Source: Todiramphus chloris collaris
Taxonomy: Eukaryota; Chordata; Aves; Coraciiformes; Alcedinidae
Reading direction: 5' to 3'
Length of the DNA: 64,000 bases
Assembly (NCBI GenBank): GCA_025345505.1
Contig: JANVCC010000030.1
Location: forward strand, 6,376,254 to 6,440,253
Shown here: positions 48,111 to 60,800 of the stretch, piece by piece
Numbering within the stretch: the stretch's first letter is position 1
How the letters are laid out: the number at the start of each line of letters is the position of its first letter
Made by a program: the position numbers and the translations under genes
Notes under the pieces: model-generated
What the model was told of the DNA's origin: nothing
The model's input: only the letters and a program-made list of their open reading frames with translations
The model's database searches: none

Positions 48111-49591
48111 AGATTTGCATTGTCTGGAAGAGGGGGTAAAAATATAAATAAATAAATAAAAATTCAGCAGCAGATGGGAGAAACGCCTCTGTGCTCTGGA
48201 AGCAGATTTTAAAGACTTCCTTTATCTGGTGGTTTTGTTCCTTACAGAGTCTCAATTTGTTCTTCCTTGATTGTTTTCTAACTTTTTCAATTATCTTGGG
48301 GGGCATCAATTTGTTTTCAAAGTCAGGCATTAATTTAAACCAACACTTTTAGCAATCCAACTTGTTTCTTCTGAAGGTCTCTTAAATGGCATAAGCAGCT
48401 GCATAGCACATCAATCTTCTCTCTCCAATATCTTGAGAGCTATCTCTGTCATTATGTAAGGGCTGCTCCAAGAGCAGTTATTAATTCAGATATCTCATTA
48501 TGTTTTACCTGGAGAGCATTGTACTGACTGGGGACACGTACTTAAAGTCTTGCTACAAATGTTTCCAACTTTACTTTTTCTCTCTCTTGCATATACATAG
48601 CAAAATAATATACACTGTAGCCCTCAGATATACTGTAAGTAGCTGTAAATAATAGTAATTAACAGTAACATCCGTGTACTGGGCAAAAATAACATGCCTG
48701 CAGGAGGCATGCTCTTGCAGCTCCTTTATAGATTAAGAAAATAATTTCTTTCTCTGCATATGTGTCCTGTGAAACACTACACTGCTAAGTTCAGATGTTA
48801 ATGGAGATCACCCAGGCAATCCATCATTCTTGTATTCATGACTGTTTGTAACTGGGTATGATAACGAGCAGATTTGCTGGAAGGAGTGGAAAAAAGGAGA
48901 CTAACAGCCCTTGGCTCGCTCTATGGCATGGACATAGCAACTCTCCTCTCACTCCATTTTCTCTACCCACCAAAGCAGCAAATACTTTCAGATGTTCTAC
49001 CTGTCCTTGTTACCAAAATAATATTTGATACCATGTGAAATGAGAGCAAATAACTTTAAAAAGAAAAAAAATGGTTTCAGTTTTCTTCCCAATGAAGACA
49101 GATGCACTCTCTAACCATGCTGAGCAACAAAAACGACACACCGATTTTGTCTTCAGCTTAAGCACCATCTGGATTTCCAGGCTACTTACACTTTTCTGCA
49201 GTAGGTCTCAACACAGACAAAATCTGAGAGTATAGCTAAGAGTCCAATAGGGTTGGGGTTTTTTTTTGTGTTGGTTTCATTGTGATTTTTAAAAAATTTA
49301 TTTTTAAAGTCTTTTAAACATTCATGAGCTGACACAAGTGTCTGGAGAAAAACTTAACTGAATGAAGTTCACTGTTGAACTGTGTCTGATCTGCTACGTA
49401 TTGCTCCCAGACATTACACATCACTCCTTAAAATTACTGTGGATGAACAGCTTTAGAGTTTGCAGAGCCCACTCCAGCCACACTATCTTCAAGTGCTAAA
49501 TTCAATAGTCCATTACTAATTCAAACACTAATTACAGTATCTTTATAAGACCTACCCTATAGTATTAAAGAAACAAAAAGAACAGAAGGCT

Positions 49592-49604
49592 GGGGGGGGG
49601 GGGG
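49592..49604. repeat. Homopolymer of 13 G
   Basis: Thirteen G in AT-rich unique DNA, of the same kind as the G13 at 10467-10479. Confidence 0.9.
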
Positions 49605-50689
49605 TAAATTCCACCATTCACTCATTACTGTTACTACTGCAACACTCCAGATGCTGTTGGTTCAAAAAATTGTTAGTAGAAATTAATTAAAGTGTAGAAG
49701 GTCATATCAGAGAAAGAATCATACAAGTATTGTACATTAAAACCCAGAAAATATTAAACAGCTGATAGAAGAGATGAGTAGGGCAGTCAGACATCTGAAC
49801 AGATTGAAATTATATATTGGTAGCGCAATAACCACAGTCTTTAGCTTAATTGAGCCTTGTGACTATTATCTACATTTTGGGCCTTTTTTGTTATAGCAAA
49901 AATAATGAAGCACTACATTTTCCATGGTAATTACACAGCGAGTATTATTGATAACTAGCAAATCAAAGAGACATTTCCTGGTTGGTTTCCCACATTGGTT
50001 AGTCCACAAAGGTCGATAACTGAACTCAAATCACAAAAAATTAACATTTACATTTTGTTTACAATTGTATTTTAATTAAAGCAATAGGCTGTGGATTATT
50101 AACTATATTCACTAGCAATTTGTGATTCCAAGAAAAACCTGTCATAAAAAATAAATAAACCTTGTATTCTCTTTCAAAAGAGGTTCCAAGTTACTTTTTA
50201 AGTTGAAGTCTAGAGTAATAACCCCATTTTTTGTCCTTACCACAAAAGTCATTATACACCAGGAGCAGAATTATTATTATTAATACTGTAACAGATTTGA
50301 GATACAAGTATTGGAGTCAGAAAGATGGCATTGGATATACAACATTTCAAGGTGGCACATTTAAGTTGCAAGTTGAACCCAGGCAGGTTTTATTTAAATC
50401 AGTGCTTCTTCCCCTGCTCCAGCAACACAGTGTTACTTTGAAAAATGCTTGTAAAATACGCACATTAACCAAGTTTATCATATCATAGTCCAGAAGCACT
50501 GAAAAATTATTACAACTTACTTTCTCCGTAGCAGGCCAAAAGCTACTATTTATATGACGTGAAATGAACCCCACACTCTTCACATCACTGACATTTTTCA
50601 ACCACAAAATACCAACATATAGTTGAATCTGGAAGCACAGAGCTCAACATAAGGCCTTCCTGCTTTTACACCAAACTTCCCATCACTGC

Positions 50690-50960
50690 AAGGACTAATT
50701 AGTACGCTTGCCTTTAATTTCTGACTGCATTAAAGAAATTTAATTAGGCCAGCATTGAAAGCAGCTGAAAATGCAGAGCCTTTCTTCTCCTACATTAATT
50801 CACAGTTTTGCTTGCCTTAATGTTAACTGATTACCAATGGGTTGTATTTTATTGTCTAAATCATCACAGTGAGTTGTAATAAGCGACATTAGCACTAGAT
50901 TAATTTGAGCTAATTCGGGGCCAAATTCTGCTTCCCATCACATGGTGTTGAAGTAATACC
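50690..50960. promoter_or_regulatory. Possible conserved non-coding element
   Basis: Repeat-free, with many TAAT/ATTA cores (GGACTAATTAGTACG, TTTAATTTC, TTTAATTAGGCC, GTTAACTGATTACC, GATTAATTTGAGC), typical of homeodomain-bound enhancers. Function is inferred from motif texture alone. Confidence 0.25.
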
Positions 50961-52214
50961 ACAGAGCAGCAGCAGAAGTTACCCTGAGTGTGTCTTGGAG
51001 TGAGGGAGGTGGGGATCTTGCTCTTATTACTAGGTTGTAAAGTGCTACTGCCTGGGTACTCACTCAGCAGCTGGGAAACCCAGAAGCAAATTAAAGGGTC
51101 TCAGACTTCCCCATAGAGGTAATTCTGTAGGAAAATTACCATTTTAGGCTTTTTCCAAAGCAGCATTCTGCTGCAGAGGTAGGTTGCTGACAGCCACTTG
51201 GTGCAATTATAGTTGCAATGGGGATGAGTCTCAAAACGTTATCATTTTATTTCATTTTAAAGTTACCTCTAGCCTTAAGAGGAAAAAAACCCAAGTCACG
51301 CAGATGTTAGTGTTTGCATTATCTGAACGTTTCCAGTCAGCACCACTTAAAGAAGCATTTTTAGCAGAAGTTGGTTTCCTGCCCAGAATATGGTTGTGCA
51401 GAAATCATACAAATCATTGTCAAGTGCATGCTTTTGTTCCTGTGAAAGCATTCTGAATTAAACTCATTGCTGAATAATGAGGAACCTGCCTCATCATTTC
51501 CTTGCTCTTGTGAAGCCCAGTGTCCCTCGTCTTCATTTTTCCAGCCTGTTCCCTTCAGGTTTTTTTTTTTTATTTTCTAATCAACATTCTATAGGGCTGG
51601 GCTGCAGATGGGAAAAGCTCAGAACTGACATAATTATTGTAATGCATTCAGGTACCTAATGAAAACAAATCTATCAGCAGTTCCATTCCCCACACCTGCC
51701 TGGGGGGATTTCTCAGAGCTGTATGATTTGTTTTTCTTTATCAGGAAAATATTCACATTTCTGATCATGAAATTGGACAAAATAATCACTATCTCAAGAA
51801 AAAAAAAAAACAAAACCAACAAAATTAATTAAATATGCAAAAGAAAAAAATCATGATTAGGTTAATCAGAGCATTTGTTCTGGTAATTTGGAAATGCTGC
51901 TTTTTTTTGTTTACTTTTTTTTTTTGCCACAATTAGGCTTCCAAAGAAAATTATTACTACTTCAAGGAAGAGAAATCTTTCCATTGTGAGATTGTCAAAA
52001 ACATCAATGTGGGTATTTGAACAGCTTCAAATTCTTCTTTGCACAGAATGCTCAGCAGTCCCACTCTTTCTGCCAACCCTTCCCGTTCCTCTCTTCATGA
52101 TACCAAAACTTTCCCAAATCGGTTCAATTTTCCTGCATGAGTTCAGATGCCTTTTTCCTGCCACACTAACTGCTGGGGAGGGTACAACTTGGTGCTAACA
52201 GAACGTATCTGCTT

Positions 52215-52673
52215 CTCAAGGCCAAGCCCCAGGCAGGCAGGGCCAGCCTCTGCAGGGAGCAGGGACATCTGCAACTAGAGCAGGTTGCTCAGAGCCCTGT
52301 CAACCTCACCTGGAATGGTTCCGGGGATGGGGCATCAACCACCTCTCTGGGCAGCCTGGGCCAGGGTCTCACCACCATCAGTGTAAAAAATGTCTTCCTT
52401 CTCTCTCATCTAAATCTTCCCTATTTTAGTTTAAACCAATCACCCCTTGTCCTGTCAGAACAGGCCTTGCTCAAAAGTCTGTCCCCATCTTTGTGACAGG
52501 TCCCTGGAAGTACTGAAAGGCCACTAGAAGGTGTCCCCACAGCCTTCTCTTCTCCAGGCTGAACAACCCAACTGTCTGAGCCTGGCCTCCCAGCAGAGGG
52601 GTTCCACCCTCAGATCATTGTTGTAGCCTCCTCTGGCCCTGCTCCAACAGGTCCCTGTCCCTCCTGTGCTGAA
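52215..52673 (-). mobile_element. CR1 LINE fragment, longest in the window
   Basis: Antisense CR1: GAGCAGGTTGCTCAGAGCCC, TGGGCAGCCTGGGCCAGGG, CTCACCACCATCAGTGTAAA, AATCACCCCTTGTCCTGTC, CAGCCTTCTCTTCTCCAGGC, TGAACAACCCAACTGTCTGA, GCCTCCTCTGGCCCTGCTCC. It reaches further toward the CR1 5' side than the other copies (about 460 bp). The terminal tail expected on the left (ATAGAATGGTTTGGGTTGGA) is missing, so this copy has lost its extreme 3' end or belongs to a subfamily with a different end. Confidence 0.92.
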
Positions 52674-53756
52674 TTCATGTGGCATTAGAAAATACTGTCA
52701 TGAAGATAAAAAGAAAAAGAGTTACTTTTTCATGTTGAACTACAGATGTAATTTTAAATGTTAAGTTCATAACCAAAGCCTGAGAGTACATTTCATAAGA
52801 ATATTTTTCATTCCCTTAAAGATATCTGTGTGCTTGTACACACTGATGCATGAAAGCCATATTTGTGATGTTCCTACATCACAACAGCTGTTACTTTTCA
52901 TTTAAAAGGGACATGACATGGAAATAACACTTTTAGGAAAAAAACAAACTCAAAGCCAAACCTGGAGGGTTTTTTTGATGTCCATTCTTATCAGGTATTT
53001 TCTTTCTAAACATGAAAGCATCACACCTGTGGAATCTGAGACACAGTAATCTTCCCCATTGTAGCCATCCTGCACTCTGATAGTCAATATGGGACCCCTC
53101 TACTTGAAGAAGGGCACTGTTGTTGCAACTGAAAAGAGATGTTATGAGACTATTGTCATGGGATGGAGCCTGGAGCCATGTATCCTAGGAAACTCAATTT
53201 TGCCTTTGCAGTTGGGCTGGGAAAAACCCCAACCTCAGGTGCTCCAGTTTTGGAAGATACTGAGAATTGCCTGACATTAGGCAGTGAGAGCTTTGCAGCT
53301 TCCCAGACACATCACACACCAGACTAGTAGCCAAAAAACCAAAAAGGGTTATGCTCAGTAAAAATACACTCAAACTGGAGAAAGACTCTGAATGACACCA
53401 CTGAAGGTGGAATCCCACTAGCAACATCATCTGGCCTTAGGCAGACACAGGATTCTTCTGCAAAAGGGTTAATATCAGTTATGATTGATAAAACATGTGA
53501 CATATGGTAATCAAAGATGACAGAAACCATGGTCTCCTCTCACTTTCAGAAGGCAACGCAGCCTTTACAAAGTTTTGGGTAATAGTTTCTGTTCTGCTAT
53601 TATACTTCAGAGTCTCACAGTAGTTTGCATTTTAACCTTGCTTTTATACACACTTTGTAGGCTTTTCACAGAAGTAGGCACAAAAGTGAATGCTGGGCCT
53701 CTCCTTTTGTTCAGGGAGTAAAAAGATGGGCTTGTTGGAAGTCTTCAAATATGTAG

Positions 53757-53791
53757 CTGGTTTTATACAATTAGTCTGGTTTTATACAATT
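53757..53791 (+). repeat. 16-bp direct repeat, period 19
   Basis: CTGGTTTTATACAATT occurs at 53757-53772 and again at 53776-53791 without change, so the duplication is recent. Confidence 0.9.
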
Positions 53792-55206
53792 CAGGCTATT
53801 TCTAGTCGGAACCAATGAGCACTCCTGAAATCTTGAACTTGAGAGAAATGTGGAGAGAGGGAGAATGGAAGATGATAATTAAGTCTACGTTAAAAGATGA
53901 TGATTAAGAGGACATGTCTCAGAGCAATGGGAAATTAGAAGTCCAGCCAAAGTGAAAGGGCAGTGCCAGGGGAGGAAGATCACAGCCACATGAGGTGCAA
54001 TGGGACAACCCAGGCATGAAGGGGTCTCCTGGACAAGGCAGCTCACTCTGGCTCTACACACCCTTCCACAAAAACAAAACCAGATTTCACACAGAAACTC
54101 AGAAAAATTCAGAATTCACCAAGGGAGATTTCATCAGTCATAAGCTTACCTGGAACAAGGGTTTTATATTGTTTTGTGGTGAGGTTTTTTGCAGGGGTTT
54201 ATAGGATAGGACAGGGAGGATTTCTATGTCCTGTTGGTGACCTAATATCTTTTTTCTCTCTCTCTTCTTTTTTTTTTTTTTTAGGGGCATTTTTATTTCT
54301 TTGGGACTCTGCAAGATTTAACTGACCTCTTCTCTTTCCAGCTCTCCACCAAAGGCATCCAGGAAACCCTCCTTGCAGCATAGAACAGAGCGGCCTTTCC
54401 ATATCCCAGAACAGCAGAAGCCAACAGAGTCTCTGTCCTCAGCTTCTGTCTCCATAATTACCTTTTATTTTTGTAGCTAAGCTTTAATGTACTGGCCTTA
54501 AATTATTTCTTTGCTTCTACTACAGTCATTGTTTCCAAGATACTTACTCAGTAGCGAACAATATGCCCATGGAGCTCCAAGGAGCCCTACTGAATTGTAT
54601 GTTTTTAATGGGAAATATCAGCAGCAAGGGCTGATAGATAGAATGACGGATGATAGAATGATAGATGATAGAAATATCATTGGTGCATTTTGTAGAGCTT
54701 GCAGGGCCCTAATGCTAAACAAAATTTTTTTTTTTTTTTGCCTGTGCATTGTCCACTTACAGACTCCTCCAGCAAGAGCGCAGGCTGCACTTTCACACTG
54801 GATACCAAATGCCAGTGTGGTTTATTTAGGTTTTGGAAAATATTCATAGCCATAAGGAAACAGGAAATCACTCTTTGATGCTATATTGAAATAACAAAAT
54901 AAATCAACGGTCCTCAGAAGCACAATTTTTTTTTTTCGCCAAGACTCAAAGCAGCAAATCCAAAAACATTGTTAATGGTGCCTGTTCCCCCCACAGTTCT
55001 CTGAACCGCTGGGATAGCCTTTGCTAACCCCTGCCAAGGAGTGAAAACCTGAAATTTGTTGTCCCCCAGCAGCAAACCCTCTGTTACAGGAACTATAAAT
55101 AAACCTGGTAACACTGCTTGAAATGAGGCCACCGAGTCCCACCAGGCAAGTGGCCACAGCACAGCTTGACTTGTACTGGGCACTAGGAGGAGCAATGGGG
55201 CTGGGA

Positions 55207-55234
55207 CATCTAAACTCAAGCATCTAAACTCAAA
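55207..55234 (+). repeat. 14-bp tandem duplication
   Basis: CATCTAAACTCAAG is followed at once by CATCTAAACTCAAA, two near-identical units. Confidence 0.9.
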
Positions 55235-56366
55235 GTTAAATACTGAGAACACTTAGGAAGGTGGATAGATCAGTTTTTGGACTAGAAATCCAATCCAAAT
55301 GTTAGTGGTCTATTTTAGGAGGGTTGAACCAAGCATCTATGTACTGTCCCTGGTCCAATCACATTTCAAATGTAACATCAGATATTCTGATAGAAAATTG
55401 CTCTCCTCCTAGGATTTTGTATCCATAAGGGATGGTCATAAAGTTCACGCATATGAAGTTATGTGCTCTTTTATTTAGATTGTGAATTTGAGGGCCAAGA
55501 TGGTAGAAAGAGAAGCTTGCACTGACTTCCAGGGCTATATTTTGCTGTTTCAAATCTGTGCTATGTACTACACATCCATAATTCTGGCAAGGCAGGAGTG
55601 GGGGAATATTATAGGAAGCATAAGGATGTAGGAAAGTCCTGCAAAATTTCTTTCTGTGTGAAGAATCAATTTTCTCTTTCATGTAGGAAATGTTTATTAC
55701 ACCAGAAGTCTGACAACCAGTATTTGTTAAGTAGAAAAAGCTTCTGTGCTGGTTTAGTGGGCAGGAGAATGTGTCTTCCATGAAAATATTGCAAATAACC
55801 TAGAAATTCAACAACTGTGCATTTCCAAAAGGTGACAGTCTTGTATCTGCAAGTTTGTTCACAAAGCTGAACTGTAGAGTCAGGAGCAATTTAAGGAAAG
55901 ACTGTATTTTTTTCTTGAGCATGGCCAAGAAATTGTAATTAACTATGGAAGTATTACGTATTTACATATACTGCCAGGTTTTTTTGATAGCTATATACTA
56001 AAGCTATATACTTACTAATTTTTAAAATTATTATTATTATACAGTTCAAATGATGAAAAAAGGAATAGACATGTAATGGCCACCAGCTTTCTTCTGTGTC
56101 CTGATACAGTATGATTGCACCTGGGACATTTTTACACCTAGAAGTCTGATGTTATTTAAAAGCATGATGTTCATGAGATTGCTTATAGCTTAGCATAACT
56201 CTGTGGTACCAGAACTGCATATTGTCTACAATTTTCTTTTCACTTGGATAAAATACGCTAATAGATGAGGACTCAGAATCTCATGAATAAGTTCTGAGCA
56301 CTCAGATTTTTTTTCCTAGCATGACCACACAGATGAAAAAAAAATACATATTACAGTTTCTGTTTC

Positions 56367-56725
56367 AGTATCTGCGGAGGAATAATGGACGCCACACATG
56401 ACCAATGTGATCAAAGTAAACAATGATGACCCTTTATTGCAATACACACCCGGTTTATATAGCTCAGGCAACTAGCCATGTGCCTGTAAACAGATCACGA
56501 TTGGTTGTAAGTGTCCACGTGTCCTTTCTTGATTGGTTCCCTGCAGGCTTTCAGGCAGCAACCAGTCTATCGCGATAGCTTTCCATACCTGGAACTGTGT
56601 TGCCCTGCTTCCCTTTCCTGACACGCACGCCACCTACTGTCCTTCAGTCGATCTCCATCTTGTTACCCTTCAGACAACGGGTGATAGTTTGGATTGCCCA
56701 TGTGTACTAATATCCCGCAAGTATC
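56367..56725. repeat. 6-bp target-site duplication AGTATC around a solo LTR
   Basis: AGTATC lies directly left of the LTR (56367-56372) and again directly right of it (56720-56725). A perfect 6-bp duplication is the integration footprint used by class II (alpha/beta-like, ERVK-type) retroviruses. Confidence 0.85.
56373..56719 (-). mobile_element. Solo LTR of a class II (ERVK-like) endogenous retrovirus
   Basis: 347 bp with terminal inverted repeats TGCGG...CCGCA and an exact 6-bp flanking duplication (AGTATC), so both ends are fixed to the base. On the minus strand the order is U3, TATA box (TATATAAACC, complement near 56453-56462), polyadenylation signal (AATAAA, complement at 56433-56438) and a short U5 ending TCCTCCGCA. 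No internal retroviral sequence lies between two LTRs here, so the provirus was reduced to one LTR by recombination between its ends. The perfect duplication and retained CpGs suggest a fairly young insertion. The spurious plus-strand frame at 56533-56790 is LTR antisense. Confidence 0.9.
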
Positions 56726-57802
56726 TACATTTATTAAAAGGAAGGATTAAAAAGAACTCAAGAGAAAAAAAATCATCACTTCTCAAATAAAATTGTAGTA
56801 TTCACACTTACTAAAATGTATGTGGTAAAGGATTTCTAGTCAAAGGTGTGTTTACATTTTAGCGTGAAAAAAAGAACCTAAATGTCTTGAAATACGAATA
56901 ATGTTGTGGCATGACTTATCATTCCCTACAAGGGACTTATGTCTGGAGAATTTAATTTCTTGGCATTGTACATTTATGCCTTTACTCCTTCTGCATATCT
57001 AAATACAAATGTCTTCCAAACATCCCTTATAGAAATAAGAAGGTGCCAGTTGGCTCATGAAAGCATGAGCTCTGCTTTGATCTCTTGCAGGATAAAACCA
57101 CACATACAACTGCAAAGAACATGATGAATCATCATTATATTTGCTATCCTTTCAGTAGGCTAGAAAGGGAAAAGCATTTTTGACACTTGGTTGATTTCAG
57201 TTATTATTGTAGAAACTAGAGGCACCTCAATAGTTTACGGCCTCTTGATGGCTCCTGTTACAAACCCAACTCTCCGAGGGCTGTTATAACCCACCAGCTA
57301 CAACCCGTCTGCTCATCTAACTCCAGTCAGCTGCATCCCTCCTCAGCTGCCTCCTAGAAGAGGGCAAGAGGCTCAAGCTTGCCTTTGGCAACAGGGCATT
57401 TCTTCTATGGACACACCGAGAGTGGTTTAATAAGTGGGATATTTAAAAGCTTGCCATATAAGGCTTTCTTTTTTTTTTTTCCTTCTTTTTTTTGCCATGT
57501 GTAGCAATGAGAAAAGACATAAGCCAAAGGGAAGTGTTTCCAGAGTCTCATGAGTAAGTTTCAGAAGCCTTTGCCACATGGAAGAGGCCTGGGCCCCGCG
57601 TCCCTGGTCATCACCAGGAGTGATGCCCCCTCTTAGGGGCACAGACCTGCAGGACCTTGGAAATGGGATCATCAGATAATGCCATTAATCAGAGAAACAG
57701 AAATAAAACTGAGTAGCTGTAGGAGGGCACAAAGGAAAATGTGATGAAGATGTTATACTTGGAATACTTCTTGGAATTTTGACTGTGTTTTCTTGTAATT
57801 TT
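56726..57802. other. Unique non-coding DNA
   Basis: No gene recognised. A GC-richer patch at about 57240-57420 and 57590-57665 carries no convincing frame. T runs at about 57469-57492 account for part of a spurious minus-strand frame. Confidence 0.4.
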
Positions 57803-57845
57803 ATCTGTGTGGTGTTTAGTTGCGGGCTGGGGTTCAACCACAACA
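57803..57845 (+). mobile_element. ERVL-like LTR 3' end fragment
   Basis: TGTGTGGTGTTTAGTTGCGG followed by GCTGGGGTTCAACCACAACA is a near-exact match to the final 40 bases of the avian ERVL-type LTR (GTGTGGTGCTTAGTTGCCGGCTGGGGTTAAACCACAACA). The sequence to its left does not continue the LTR, so only the end survives. Confidence 0.7.
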
Positions 57846-60800
57846 TGCAGTACTACACTGCTTCTATCATACAATTGGATAAACAGGCAAAAGAAACACA
57901 TGGCAAAAAAATCATTTAATCAGCTAATGTCAGAGTTCTAACTGACAGCCAGTAACACAGTCCCTAAAATGTACTGTTTAAGCTGAGTTAGCAAAGGAGA
58001 ACCGGTGATTTTCTGTGGGAAGATGCGCATTGCAAACTGATTTGGCATTTGCTCTTTCCATATTATTTCTTGGTTGGAACAATCTGAACCAGGCTGTTTC
58101 ATCATCCTTCAGAGCAGAGATACAGACGCTTGTTTTCAGTGCCTTTTTTCTTTCAGAGGCATGTGATAGCAGAGAAGTATTAAAAAGTGGCACATCTATA
58201 TCTAGAGGGTATCTCTGTGTCACCCTTGTATATTCAAAACAGGTTTTATTTATTGCTGTAGCTTCTTGACTTTAAACTCTCCAGAGTTACCTTCACTTTT
58301 TCATCTTAAATACAGAGTAAGTTGAGCCTCTAAATGACTGAACACATCGACTGAACACATTTGCACTTCTGACTGAATTGAATTGAAGGGCAGAACACAC
58401 TCCTGAGCTGAGCTGTTAAAAACTGAGAAAAATGGGCTGAAACCCTCCAAGATCCCCAACTTTTTAAAGACTCTATAATTCTTTAAATACTACTTGAGAA
58501 GCATTTTGAAAACAGTAGGACTCTGGGTCCATCACAGGAGCAAGAGTACACTTGGTAGAAGAGACACTGCAGGGCTACACTTCATCATGTTTGTGGGTCT
58601 GTGTGAGAATGGTCTTGACGTCAAATGAGAAGAGCCTAAAAGGTAACATATTTAAGTTAAAAAAAAAAAAGAAAAAGAAAAAAAAAAAAGTTATGTATTT
58701 TCTGATGCTGTAAAATGAACGGAAGGTGGAAAAATAGCTGGTTCCTTACACACAGCATTATTTGTCTAACCCCTCTCACCACAATTACAGAAGAGTAAGC
58801 CATTCTCCCTATTTCCAGCATGACAATAAAGGCTGAACTATGTGGTAAATTACATATCCTCTTTCTTGCAGTCATCATCAATTTAATATTTATCCCTAAA
58901 AATCCTCTAGTTGATGCAAGTCACGTTGATCTGTCTTTACTAAGACTTACTTTTTGTGCAATCGTAACTGAGGTTTAGGTTATATCTGATGTATAATTAA
59001 AGAATCATCATTAGACAAGCAGTCAGCATTTCTACCCATGTTGCAGCTGATGGAATACAAATGCCAGAGCTATCTGCTTGCATGGTGGCCCCTGACAGGG
59101 TTTATTTACGCACAAGTGGCCTTAACAAGTAAACAGTATTATAAAATTGGAGATAATCTTGTTAAATAAAGTGAACCACAAAAGCTGCAGCACAAAGTTA
59201 GCAACAACACTTGTTTTACTACTGTTTACTGTTATCAGAGTCCATTCCACTGTTCTTCCTGTGCTGGTTTCTTAAAGAAATAGAGTTTTAAGTAATGGCT
59301 AAAATTGTCAGTTTTGATCCTACTGAGAAGTTGGAAAACCATCAGCTGCCCAGTCACTGTAATGCAAATGACTGATAGCCAAGTGGCTGGGTCAAGTTCA
59401 TAGCCCAGATTATGGAAAGGATCAGACTAATGGTCATAATCTGGCCTTTAAAAACAGCTAAACCTGTGCCTGAGTCTGTATGACCCTAAGTTTTCATAGA
59501 AATGGTGAGATTTCTTTACAAACACTCTCCTAGCATGGGAGTCATGAAGCCACAGAACTCTCATTGTCACCAAAGCACGTAGGATTTCAAAGACAACAAA
59601 CAGTTTGATTTTGCTTTGGGAGGGAGTCACAGGATGGGAGAAAAATGAAACAAAAATTGTTGCATTAAAGTATAATACAGGTGTCCCATCAACCTAGCTG
59701 GTAAAGTTTAGGATCAAGCAACAAAAGAATCCAGAAGCCATAAAATCGCTCCATCTTATTAAACACATATCTGATGTAAAGGAATTGTAATGTTTTTCTA
59801 AAATCTACTAGTGTATTGAGTGTGTAAAACTGTATCAAAAATAAAAACTATCTTCCTGGTTATGAACTAATCCAAATTCCAGTTCTCAGCAGCAGATGAA
59901 GTCCGACAGAGCTTCTCTGGAGTTCTTAATATCTGTCACTGGCCAGACCGTTGTTCATTAAATATTTATTACCCATGTAGGAGCTTTCAGCAGGGAAATA
60001 CTGCAAACATTATGTTAAGCAGACAATACTTCAGTGTTGTCTCTTTTTCAGAAGGTTAGTCTGTGGTGTTCCTAGGCAGGGAGATTTACTCTGATGAAAG
60101 ACAGCTACTAAGAAATTGTCAAAGACGTTAGACAAAAAGTAGCATCCATGTATTAATCTCTGATCAAACAAGCAGGTTTGGTGTATCTGTGTACATAAAT
60201 ATGCAATAACATTGTTTTGTGTTAACCCAAAACAACGGGCTACAGCACATCTCTAGAGATACAAAGCAATCAAAGGTGGATAATAATATTGGCCTTAGAT
60301 GCAGAGTTTCTACGAGTGGTGGCTGGGATTGTAACGTGACAGAAACAGATATGGTAAATTATTCCTGGAAATTACCTGGGATGTTGATATTTTTGCTATC
60401 GCTTACTGGTTCAGAGCAATAGCAATTTAATAGCGCCCAAGCCCAAGTCTGCTGGAAGACACAAACTCATCTCAGCTATTTGACCCCCCTTTTCCCAGCT
60501 GGGAGTACACGAGGATTGTCAGAGCTTGAGAAGCCTGATTTCAGCACTAAAGATAAATTTGGACTGTGTGGAAAAAAAAAATAATTAGAAAACAATACAG
60601 TGGTTGAATATTGAGCCAGAGGTCTCTTGTTCGGTTTTAAGGGGACAAAATTATTCAATTCTAAGAGGCACAACATTCTTCTGACTTCATCAAACTACAA
60701 GCAAGACTAATGAAAATCTGTCTTACTTCAGTCATTGTTTTCCAGAAGGTCAAGCTGATAAGAAAGTGTAATTGCAGAATTGTCAGACTTGCACTAGGAA

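Larger units (their letters stand above)
48111..52214. other. Unique AT-rich non-coding DNA
   Basis: No gene recognised. It includes an ATAAATAAATAAATAAA run near 48144, a small inverted repeat CATGCCT-5-AGGCATG at 48693-48711, a run of 13 G at 49592-49604 and a possible regulatory element at 50690-50960. Confidence 0.45.
52674..56366. other. Unique AT-rich non-coding DNA
   Basis: No gene recognised. Contents include two micro-duplications (53757-53791 and 55207-55234), a GATA-like imperfect repeat at 54630-54675 and a long pyrimidine tract ending in TTTAG at 54249-54284 that resembles a strong splice acceptor but lacks a matching donor. The GC-richer block at 54975-55220 carries overlapping minus-strand frames (112 and 83 codons) of no recognised family. 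Confidence 0.4.

Noticed and set aside
54249-54284. Long pyrimidine tract ending TTTAG, a strong splice-acceptor look-alike
   Set aside because: It is a T homopolymer with a CT repeat, and no donor or conserved frame follows within a normal exon length.
56533-56790. 85-codon plus-strand frame
   Set aside because: Lies mostly in the antisense of the solo LTR.
59260-59310. TGTGCTGGTTTC...ATAGAGTTTTAA, resembling the opening of an ERVL-type LTR
   Set aside because: Only the first 30 or so bases resemble it, the match is broken and the rest does not follow the family.
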